Assembly: GCA_021847855.1 (NCBI GenBank) | Contig: JAJZOT010000154.1 | Span: forward strand, 1 to 5,109 | Reading direction: 5' to 3' | Source: Thermoplasmata archaeon | GTDB taxonomy: Archaea; Thermoplasmatota; Thermoplasmata; Thermoplasmatales; Thermoplasmataceae | Length of the DNA: 5,109 nt | In this document: in pieces, positions 1 to 4,033 of the stretch | Numbering within the stretch: position 1 is the first letter of the stretch | How the letters are laid out: each line of letters begins with the position of its first letter | Notes under the pieces: generated by a model | Databases searched by the model: none | What the model was told of the DNA's origin: nothing | The model's input: the letters and a program-made list of their open reading frames with translations, nothing else | Translations under genes and position numbers: made by a program

Positions 1-2
1 TA

Positions 3-192
3 ACTCCAATTCATAATGGCATTTACGCTAGGAAGGGTAAAGGGAAATGGTGGAGATGCCCTAACGGCTGTAATGACGATGTCATTATGCCCTAATCATG
101 AAATGGTCAGCGATGTTCTAATTATTCCAGCAGAAATCATAGAGTGGAAAATTATGCAGCATGGAAGACTAACTATTCCATCCTTAAAATGA
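3..192 (+). pseudogene. Partial or broken coding end with a CPNGC zinc-knuckle motif
   Basis: Two plus-strand frames look coding here. Frame 3 runs in from the left edge to a stop at 90-92 and contains KWWRCPNGCND, half of a zinc ribbon. Frame 1 is open from 4 to a TGA at 190-192, with an ATG at 16; its second half (PAEIIEWKIMQHGRLTIPSLK-like, ending in LTIPSLK) reads like a protein C-terminus. The simplest reading is one upstream gene whose tail moved from frame 3 to frame 1 by an indel near positions 85-95, but two overlapping real ends, or chance, cannot be excluded. The coordinates cover both frames. No family is recognised. Codons such as AGG, ATA and GGA fit the rest of the window. Confidence 0.3.
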
Positions 193-206
193 CTCCGCAA
201 AGCCAT

Positions 207-332
207 TCAATGGGATGGCTGTGACTGCCCTAGGGCCTTAACCAACATATCCCTTCGGACCTTAACGCAGTTCCGCTGAATATTTCTTGGTTTATTGAGT
301 TGTACCCAGTTAGGGATCCTTAAGGCTGGCAT
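207..332 (-). CDS. Small basic hypothetical protein (41 aa), possibly a gene remnant
   Basis: A minus-strand ATG at 332 opens 41 codons to a TGA at 207-209. The product starts MPALRIPNWVQLNKP and is rich in Arg and Lys (VKVRRD near residues 23-28), with a Trp at 9 and no membrane segment. It converges on the plus-strand fragment that ends at 192. A TTATAAAA sequence lies only a few bases before the ATG, too close to be a leaderless TATA box, and no Shine-Dalgarno sequence is visible. It could be a DNA-binding miniprotein or the leftover N-terminus of a mobile-element gene. The composition looks protein-like rather than random, but length alone does not support it. Confidence 0.25.
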   Translation of the reverse strand: MPALRIPNWVQLNKPRNIQRNCVKVRRDMLVKALGQSQPSH

Positions 333-546
333 CTGTTTTATAACTCAAGGGTAATTCATGCTAGAAAGATGTTGCAAAATGTAGGAATCTGGAAATTCTC
401 TTTACAAGAATTTCTTGCAGTCACATTTCTGCATACGTTTAATCAGCCTATCCCACGACAGAACAAAAGGTAGGATATCGTTACTCTACCACTTTGCTCA
501 AGTCAACCAAAAATCTTCATAGTTATAAAGAAATGGAAAATATAAC
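333..546. other. Gene-poor spacer with hairpins
   Basis: No convincing gene is seen. A plus-strand frame is open from about 325 to a TAG at 471-473, with an ATG at 369 giving 34 codons (MLQNVGIWKFSLQEF...). It has no ribosome binding site or recognisable domain, so it is not called. The spacer holds an 8-bp hairpin at 392-414 and a 7-bp hairpin at 521-547, listed separately. Confidence 0.4.
392..414. repeat. Inverted repeat, 8-bp stem with 7-nt loop
   Basis: GAAATTCT at 392-399 pairs perfectly with AGAATTTC at 407-414 around the loop CTTTACA. It lies in the spacer, about 130 nt beyond the stop of the minus-strand gene at 547. It could be a transcript 3'-end structure or part of a degraded element. 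No T-run directly follows on either strand. Confidence 0.45.
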
Positions 547-547
547 T
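510..547 (-). terminator. Putative terminator of the 161-aa gene
   Basis: On the minus strand AGTTATA (547-541) pairs with TATAACT (527-521) around a T-rich 13-nt loop, followed by a T5 run (A5 on the plus strand at 510-514). The hairpin begins at the last base of the TGA stop codon. Archaeal termination relies mainly on oligo-T tracts, which both the loop and the downstream sequence supply. The assignment is inferred from position and base content. Confidence 0.4.
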
Positions 548-1032
548 CAGGTTCGTATATCATAGTTCAAAATGATGAAGACCCTTGCATAGTCCTCAAG
601 GTTTTTATCAACAGAAACCCCCCAATGCGTCATCATATCGGGATATTTTTTCAGGTATTCTTTGACTGCATCCTCAATAGAACTCCCTTCATCCTTTACC
701 TTCTGGCTGCCTACGGTAAAGTGCAGCAGCATCGTACGAATGTATAACTCTTCGCCAGCAGTAAGATGAATAAGATGGGAGAGAGCGTCTGCTATTGCAT
801 CCTTGGCCCAGTGCTCGTTATTAATAGTTTTTGATAATCCCACCCCGAAACTGTCATATGTAGGCTGAAAATACAGATCGAAACTATCTGGGTCAACGTT
901 TACCAGCACCTCCTCAGCTAACATGCCTACCTCATCCTCTGTATCCATCCATGCTGCCTCTCTTATTATGTTTCGCAGAGTCTTTTCCCAGAAGTTCACA
1001 ATGAGTTTTCGTTCTGATTCACTCCTTGACAT
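547..1032 (-). CDS. Hypothetical soluble acidic protein, 161 aa
   Basis: I do not recognise this protein. It is 161 residues, rich in Asp and Glu, with no signal peptide, membrane segment, Cys pair or nucleotide-binding motif. The N-terminal third is probably helical and charged (about residues 5-45). The middle has a Tyr/Phe-rich stretch (FDLYFQPTYDSFG, 51-63), then helices around 75-107 with three His. A Lys/Glu helix follows at 118-130, and the C-terminus ends in NYDIRT. The ATG at 1030-1032 is chosen because a TTTAACTA element lies 22-29 nt upstream, as expected for a leaderless archaeal transcript; there is no Shine-Dalgarno site before it. It lies 63 nt downstream of the membrane-protein gene on the same strand, so co-transcription is possible, although the TATA-like site argues for its own promoter. 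The intact frame and natural composition make it a real gene; its function is unknown. Confidence 0.75.
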   Translation of the reverse strand: MSRSESERKLIVNFWEKTLRNIIREAAWMDTEDEVGMLAEEVLVNVDPDSFDLYFQPTYDSFGVGLSKTINNEHWAKDAIADALSHLIHLTAGEELYIRTMLLHFTVGSQKVKDEGSSIEDAVKEYLKKYPDMMTHWGVSVDKNLEDYARVFIILNYDIRT

Positions 1033-1053
1033 ATGCTAAAGATGCTCTATATG

Positions 1054-1061
1054 TAGTTAAA
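1054..1061 (-). promoter_or_regulatory. TATA-like element for the 161-aa gene
   Basis: On the minus strand TTTAACTA sits 22-29 nt before the ATG at 1032, followed by another AT-rich stretch (CATATAG). This spacing matches the archaeal TATA box to a start site at or just before the initiation codon. The match to TTTAWATA is imperfect and no clear BRE is seen. Confidence 0.35.
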
Positions 1062-1085
1062 TCTTGTTCAGATGGACCATTAACG

Positions 1086-1095
1086 ACAGTACTGT
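1086..1095. repeat. 10-nt perfect palindrome ACAGTACTGT
   Basis: It lies in the 63-nt gap between the two minus-strand genes and ends directly at the stop codon of the upstream one. It could be a weak operator for the 161-aa gene. Nine of its bases (ACAGTACTG) recur inside the neighbouring gene near 1518, which suggests chance. Confidence 0.25.
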
Positions 1096-1653
1096 TCACT
1101 CACTCCCTTTATCGGCCTGAGCGATCTTATAAAGTATGTATCCGATTATTATGACTGCCAGAACGCAATATATAGCTCCCCAGTGCCTGGCTTTCTTCCA
1201 GGAGCGTTCATCTTCATGTCTTCTGGCCATACCCTGAGCTCCAAGAAATCCAAAGAGAATTGGGAACATCAGGAGAAACAGTGCAATTATTAGCATACTT
1301 GCTTCTGCCATTGAGTTCGTGTTGTATCCAGAACCGAGCAATAGTATTCCATACCAAAATATGACGAAGATGATAACGCCTATTGAATAGATGATGGGCA
1401 GCACACCCATCTGTTCATCCTTAACCCAGTGGACTATTGATTCAAAATAGTGCTGTTCTACGTACGGATAAAGGCGTCTCTTTATGCTGAAAGAAAAGTA
1501 AATGTCTATCGCGAAGAACAGTACTGACCACGTGATCAAACCTGTAAGAACTCCTGCTGATAGCATCACAACCCCTAAAACTATGGCGAGAAAGTGCGCC
1601 AGGTACTGCTTTCCCTCGTAAGAAGAGTAGATTTTGTCATCTGTTATGCTCAT
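1096..1653 (-). CDS. Hypothetical integral membrane protein, five predicted segments, 185 aa
   Basis: The protein is polytopic and I know no family for it. Hydrophobic segments lie near residues 19-39, 41-56, 84-107, 117-139 and 158-176. A charged loop runs from about 57 to 82 (IKRRLYPYVEQHYFESI...) and a strongly basic one from 143 to 157 (ARRHEDERSWKKARH). By the positive-inside rule both should be cytoplasmic, which would require the segment between 84 and 107 or its neighbour to be re-entrant or assigned differently; the topology is therefore uncertain. It has no zinc, ATP or transporter signature. The ATG at 1651-1653 is preceded by GGAG about 10 nt upstream, a weak Shine-Dalgarno site, and by a TATA-like TTTAATTT 34-41 nt upstream. 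Its promoter contains a 14-nt palindrome, so the gene is probably repressor-controlled. It may form an operon with the 161-aa gene 63 nt downstream. The frame is intact. Confidence 0.75.
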   Translation of the reverse strand: MSITDDKIYSSYEGKQYLAHFLAIVLGVVMLSAGVLTGLITWSVLFFAIDIYFSFSIKRRLYPYVEQHYFESIVHWVKDEQMGVLPIIYSIGVIIFVIFWYGILLLGSGYNTNSMAEASMLIIALFLLMFPILFGFLGAQGMARRHEDERSWKKARHWGAIYCVLAVIIIGYILYKIAQADKGSE

Positions 1654-1667
1654 TCTGCAGACTCTCC

Positions 1668-1681
1668 ATCTTGATCAAGAT
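1668..1681. promoter_or_regulatory. 14-nt perfect palindrome, candidate operator
   Basis: ATCTTGATCAAGAT is its own reverse complement. It lies 15-28 nt before the ATG of the membrane-protein gene and immediately downstream of the TATA-like TTTAATTT (1687-1694), that is, between the TATA element and the expected transcription start near 1664. This is where archaeal dimeric HTH repressors commonly bind to block polymerase recruitment. Its role as an operator is inferred. Confidence 0.45.
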
Positions 1682-1686
1682 TTTGC

Positions 1687-1694
1687 AAATTAAA
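1687..1694 (-). promoter_or_regulatory. TATA-like element of the membrane-protein gene
   Basis: TTTAATTT on the minus strand is close to the archaeal TATA consensus TTTAWATA. A start site about 26 nt on, near 1664, would leave a leader of roughly 11 nt before the ATG at 1653, with GGAG just at the transcript's 5' end. Confidence 0.4.
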
Positions 1695-1725
1695 GCACAA
1701 ATATGAAGAAAGGTGAACAAAATAG

Positions 1726-1932
1726 ATGTGGCTAATTCTGGTCTTTGAATCTGAAACTGTTGACGACTTCGATCCTTTTAGCCTGTTTTTCATTACTATA
1801 ACCTCCCATCGTAATCATGGACTATTAGGATGCAAAGAGGGAAATATGATTGTGCACCTGTACAACAAAGAGAGGATACGCGCCTCTCTCAGCTACATTA
1901 CTCCAAGGGACTACGACAGGGTCAATCCCTGA
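1726..1932 (+). pseudogene. Remnant of an IS3/IS481-type transposase C-terminus
   Basis: This 68-codon frame ends with a pattern typical of the C-terminus of integrase-fold (rve) transposases, where the family consensus is roughly YN..R.H.SLGY.TP..Y. The segment here has YNKERIRASLSYITPRDY at about residues 46-63; the usual His is replaced by Arg-Ala. Residues before about 38 show no clear similarity and none of the catalytic DDE residues is present, so it cannot encode an active enzyme. The frame ends in two tandem stops (TGATGA, 1930-1935). The intact insertion sequence further right also ends its OrfB in TGATGA, but its C-terminal residues differ (DYNEKRSHSSVDYLPPRVF), so this is an older, related element and not a recent copy. 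The ATG at 1726 is probably not a real start. Confidence 0.5.
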
Positions 1933-2024
1933 TGAGTTGCTATATACAAGGGAGGAGAAGTTAAGGATTGGAGGAATGAAAAGGAAGGGGAGAAACATGA
2001 ACATAAGAAAAAGGAGGTGAAATA
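1933..2024 (+). other. Purine-rich tract in frame behind the transposase remnant
   Basis: From about 1948 to 2024 the plus strand is mostly A and G. Read in the frame of the transposase remnant, beyond its two TGA stops, it gives a Lys/Glu-rich run of codons (YKGGEVKDWRNEKEGEK, then HEHKKKEVK) to a TAG at 2022-2024. It may be the old transposase tail or the outer part of the dead element. A short ATG frame of 14 codons at about 1977 is too small to call. Confidence 0.3.
2011..2020 (+). promoter_or_regulatory. Orphan perfect Shine-Dalgarno sequence
   Basis: AAGGAGGTGA fully matches the archaeal anti-Shine-Dalgarno complement (GGAGGTGAT). No ATG, GTG or TTG with an open frame lies 5-12 nt downstream. 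It may be a chance product of the purine tract, or the leftover leader of a lost gene. Confidence 0.3.
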
Positions 2025-2166
2025 GCAGGTCCTGTATCTTAATTTATTTCGCATTTGTCTCAAACTACCATGAACAGCACAACAATCATACTTCTTTATT
2101 TCTTTAATAGATCGATCCTTTGCGTTTATGGAGATAAATTGTCTTCATGCATACGTGATTAACTCA

Positions 2167-2220
2167 ACCGGTCCGGCACCCTCTTTGTGTGAGGGGGATT
2201 TACCATCGCTGGTCATTTTT
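2167..2220 (+). terminator. Hairpin cluster ending in T5, terminator-like
   Basis: In order there are an ACCGGT palindrome (2167-2172), a CCCTC/GAGGG stem with a 7-nt loop (2179-2195), and an ACCA/TGGT stem with a 4-nt loop (2202-2213), followed by TTTTT at 2216-2220. It resembles an end structure of a mobile element or a plus-strand terminator, located just past the 3' end of the minus-strand gene remnant. No transcript that it would end is identified. Confidence 0.3.
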
Positions 2221-2433
2221 AACGTTCTATATGTGGGAATTCAGAATATAAGGATTTTACATATCCCTTAACCTTACTTACATCCAACTCACCTTTCACA
2301 ACTTTCTCGATCATCTTCTTTCTATCCTATGCTCCTAACCACACCGCTTCAGAAATTGTTCTTGTTGAAACTACAGCAGAAGTTATTTCGCTTTTATTAG
2401 TCAACAAGAATGCTTTGGAAGATCAAACGTCAT
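2219..2433 (-). pseudogene. Broken small gene with in-frame TAG
   Basis: On the minus strand one frame is open from 2422 to a TAA at 2219-2221 except for a single TAG at 2327-2329. The upper part reads KAFLLTNKSEITSAVVSTRT then ISEAVWLGA before the TAG. The lower part reads DRKKMIEKVVKGELDVSKVK then GYVKSLYSEFPHIER. Both have natural composition, and Gly-Ala/TAG/Asp-Arg-Lys-Lys could be joined by one sense codon. A further start-like piece in another frame (ATG at 2431-2433, MTFDLPKHS) would join with one frameshift, so a gene of about 70 codons with two lesions is likely. The ATG at 2312-2314 alone would give a 31-aa protein, so a shortened functional gene is the alternative. I do not recognise the family. 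Confidence 0.45.
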
Positions 2434-2492
2434 AAGGCCAATGTTGACCCGTTAATTTCGCACTGACAGAAATCATCTGCTTCCAGTAGCTA

Positions 2493-2506
2493 ATATAGTA
2501 CTATAT
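2493..2506. promoter_or_regulatory. 14-nt perfect palindrome upstream of the zinc-ribbon operon
   Basis: ATATAGTACTATAT is its own reverse complement and is centred about 60 nt before the TATA element of the plus-strand operon. An upstream position suits an activator or an upstream operator. Because it is very AT-rich it could also be a chance or TATA-like element. Confidence 0.35.
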
Positions 2507-2553
2507 ATCAGCACGGTATCTTTGGACTTTCATAAATCAGTTGTGAAGAGGAC

Positions 2554-2564
2554 AAATTATATAC
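2554..2564 (+). promoter_or_regulatory. TATA box of the zinc-ribbon operon
   Basis: AAATTATATAC is a good archaeal TATA match. Its centre (about 2560) is 26-29 nt before the ATG at 2589, predicting a start site at or just before the start codon and hence a leaderless mRNA. No Shine-Dalgarno sequence lies between it and the ATG, which agrees. Confidence 0.6.
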
Positions 2565-2588
2565 AATTATTGGGAATTCTCTTAATTG

Positions 2589-3302
2589 ATGTCAAGAAAT
2601 ACGATACTTCTACTTATAGGGGGAGTATCCTTTATTTTAAGCATTCCATTAGTATATTTCCCACAGTATGGTGATGTTGGAGCATTTCTCTTTCTTATGG
2701 GAGTCGCACTCATCATTACAGCTTCTATATTAATGCTCATTAGAAAAGTACGAACGTCTTCCCCAATATCAGGGACAAAAGAAATTCCGACTCCTTCCTC
2801 AAAGTCTCGGTCATCAGCGGTCAAAACTTTTAAAACTGAGGTGAAACAAAGTTCGGGGAATGCATTAAAAAGGGCCATGATAGTTCTCTTCTTGATAGGA
2901 TTAATTTTATTTATTCTCGGTTTAATTGCATCTACTAGTACTTCGCAGGTAATAGCATCATCAGGTTTTGCAATGTCTTTCTTTGGATTTATCTTTTTAA
3001 TCATCTCAACAACGATTGCATATTTTGGTTCGAAATCGTCATGCCCGTCTTGCCATCGATGGTATGCTAAGGAGCAGATTGGTAGAGAACTTCTGAAAAG
3101 CTATCAAAACTGGGAGACGGTAAATGACAATGTGGTGACAGAAACAACAATAAGAAACAGCGACGGCAGTACGTCCCGAGCATCATCAACTTCTCAGGTT
3201 CCCAGAACAGCACTTGTGACGTACAGCGACTATCTCGAGCACTTTCGATGCAAGTATTGTAATAAGGAGTGGGAATCTGTAAGTCATTTAAAGAGTTATT
3301 AG
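2589..3302 (+). CDS. Membrane protein with split zinc ribbon, 237 aa
   Basis: The product is a membrane-anchored protein of unknown role. Two hydrophobic segments lie at about residues 5-23 and 31-52, and two more at 95-113 and 124-146. A Ser/Thr/Lys-rich linker (about 53-92) separates the pairs. The C-terminal domain starts directly after the last helix: Cys152 and Cys155 (SCPSCHRWY), then 65 residues, then Cys221 and Cys224 (RCKYCNKEW). The arrangement suggests one zinc site with a long insert between the knuckles (about 165-212) that is rich in Thr, Ser and Asn. An even number of helices puts both ends on the same side, probably the cytoplasm. The ATG at 2589 is chosen over the TTG at 2586 because of the leaderless promoter spacing. 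The next gene starts 11 nt after the TAG, so the two very likely form an operon. Function is unknown; a metal-dependent membrane sensor or assembly factor is possible. Confidence 0.8.
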   Translation: MSRNTILLLIGGVSFILSIPLVYFPQYGDVGAFLFLMGVALIITASILMLIRKVRTSSPISGTKEIPTPSSKSRSSAVKTFKTEVKQSSGNALKRAMIVLFLIGLILFILGLIASTSTSQVIASSGFAMSFFGFIFLIISTTIAYFGSKSSCPSCHRWYAKEQIGRELLKSYQNWETVNDNVVTETTIRNSDGSTSRASSTSQVPRTALVTYSDYLEHFRCKYCNKEWESVSHLKSY

Positions 3303-3305
3303 GGG
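3301..3305 (+). promoter_or_regulatory. Shine-Dalgarno site deciding the ATG at 3314
   Basis: AGGGG, overlapping the end of the TAG of the upstream gene, is 8 nt before ATG 3314. The alternative GTG at 3269 does have AAGGAG near it (3264-3269), but that overlaps the GTG itself and is too close to serve it. Confidence 0.5.
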
Positions 3306-3313
3306 ATCATAAG

Positions 3314-3898
3314 ATGGGTCAAGAACCAGAAGACAAATCGGTATCGAATCCTTTTGGGAGTAAATTGCTGCTTTCACCCAACGAATCCATTCAGGCCACT
3401 GGGAAAGGTAAAATCCTGCCTGATGACAGTTTGGGTATATTATTAATCACCAACCGTCGTATTCTGTTCTACGATCAAGATATTGGCCATTTATCGCTTA
3501 TCAGAGCATTGACTGACCTTACTGGAATAAGTGTAGATACAAATCTTTTAGTAGGAAAGAAACTCCGTGATGTCCTGAGGCTAACATTTACGAACACTTT
3601 CCTTTTCGATTTGTATGAGAGTTCTCCTCCAGAGATATCTGTATTCAACCTAGCTGAACTCATAATGCGGTTACGCCTGAGAGAATTAATCAGGACTGAC
3701 AGCTCCGCCATATTGGACTTTGTTTCTCTTAAGAATATTCTTTCACTAGGGGACCGAGTAGTAATTCCTCTTAGATGTCCTTATTGCCACGCCATACTTG
3801 ACCTTCCGAGCAATGGTTCGTTTGTGAAATGCAAGTACTGTGGGCAGAATTCTTATCTTACTCAAGTATTGAAAGATACTGTTATTAGCCAACCGTAA
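3314..3898 (+). CDS. GRAM/PH-like protein with C-terminal zinc ribbon, 194 aa
   Basis: Residues 16-54 have the hallmark of GRAM or bacterial PH-like domains: a LSPNESI segment, then strands leading to GILLITNRRILFYD (the family pattern is roughly LTN.RLIF). Beta-rich sequence continues to about 100 and a helix with RLRLRELIR closes the fold near 112-127. The C-terminus carries a compact zinc ribbon: Cys155 and Cys158 (RCPYCHA), Cys173 and Cys176 (KCKYCGQ). There is no membrane segment. GRAM/PH-like domains often bind membranes or proteins, which fits the neighbouring membrane protein, whose ribbon has the same CKYC knuckle. ATG 3314 is preferred because AGGGG (3301-3305) lies 8 nt upstream, good Shine-Dalgarno spacing for an internal operon gene. 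A GTG at 3269 would add 15 residues and overlap the upstream gene. The frame is intact and the function unknown. Confidence 0.75.
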   Translation: MGQEPEDKSVSNPFGSKLLLSPNESIQATGKGKILPDDSLGILLITNRRILFYDQDIGHLSLIRALTDLTGISVDTNLLVGKKLRDVLRLTFTNTFLFDLYESSPPEISVFNLAELIMRLRLRELIRTDSSAILDFVSLKNILSLGDRVVIPLRCPYCHAILDLPSNGSFVKCKYCGQNSYLTQVLKDTVISQP

Positions 3899-3999
3899 AG
3901 ACCAGCCAAAATCACTATGTTCGTACCTAGAAATCTGATGGGTTGATAGAGAAGCTATATCTAATTTAGACTCTTTTCAATCTATTTTAGAGTGCACTG
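3899..3999. other. Spacer between the zinc-ribbon operon and the insertion sequence
   Basis: This 100-nt spacer holds short T-runs (CTCTTTTCAATCTATTTTAG, about 3971-3990) that could end transcription of the plus-strand operon. An 8-nt palindrome AGTGCACT (3991-3998) directly abuts the presumed end of the insertion sequence and may be part of the target site. No gene is seen. Confidence 0.35.
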
Positions 4000-4029
4000 T
4001 GATCTGCTACCCTGAAAACTGTAACAACT
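4000..4029. repeat. Putative terminal inverted repeat (3' end) of the IS3 element
   Basis: TGATCTGCTACCCTGAAAAC starts the presumed element end, and the sequence continues to ACAAC. The TG tip and the ACCC block resemble IS3-family termini, known for tips such as TGATCTTACCC. The partner repeat is outside the window, so it cannot be confirmed here. Confidence 0.4.
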
Positions 4030-4033
4030 TTCA

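Larger units (their letters stand above)
2025..2580. other. Accessory intergenic region around a gene remnant
   Basis: Apart from the broken minus-strand gene (2219-2433), the hairpin cluster and the promoter elements at its right side, nothing convincing is coded here. A plus-strand 47-codon frame from ATG 2128 to TAA 2271 lies antisense to the remnant and has no ribosome binding site or recognisable motif. No tRNA, CRISPR or tandem repeat is visible. The stretch behaves as a decay zone between mobile-element debris and the host gene pair to the right. Confidence 0.4.

Noticed and set aside
193..300. Possible structured RNA, because of the GCCCTAGGGC palindrome and the repeated CCTTAAC
   Set aside because: The repeated GTTAAGG is explained by Val-Lys codons of the 41-residue minus-strand ORF, and no tRNA, SRP or RNase P signature is present.
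325..473. Plus-strand open frame with ATG at 369 (34 codons)
   Set aside because: It spans the 8-bp hairpin at 392-414, has no ribosome site, and no family is recognised; too short to call.
2128..2271. Plus-strand 47-codon frame from ATG 2128 to TAA 2271
   Set aside because: No ribosome site, promoter or motif; overlaps the hairpin cluster and the antisense gene remnant, and the length is compatible with chance.
2582..3004. Minus-strand open frame of 140 codons antisense to the membrane zinc-ribbon gene
   Set aside because: It lies wholly within the better-supported plus-strand gene, which has membrane segments, a promoter and Cys pairs; its Lys/Ile/Pro-rich translation is typical of an antisense shadow.
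3269..3313. GTG start at 3269 for the GRAM/PH-like protein
   Set aside because: It would overlap the upstream gene by 34 nt, and its only purine-rich site overlaps the GTG; ATG 3314 has well-spaced AGGGG.
3475..3711. Minus-strand open frame of 78 codons antisense to the GRAM/PH-like gene
   Set aside because: Shadow of a gene with a recognisable fold and zinc ribbon; no independent ribosome site or motif.
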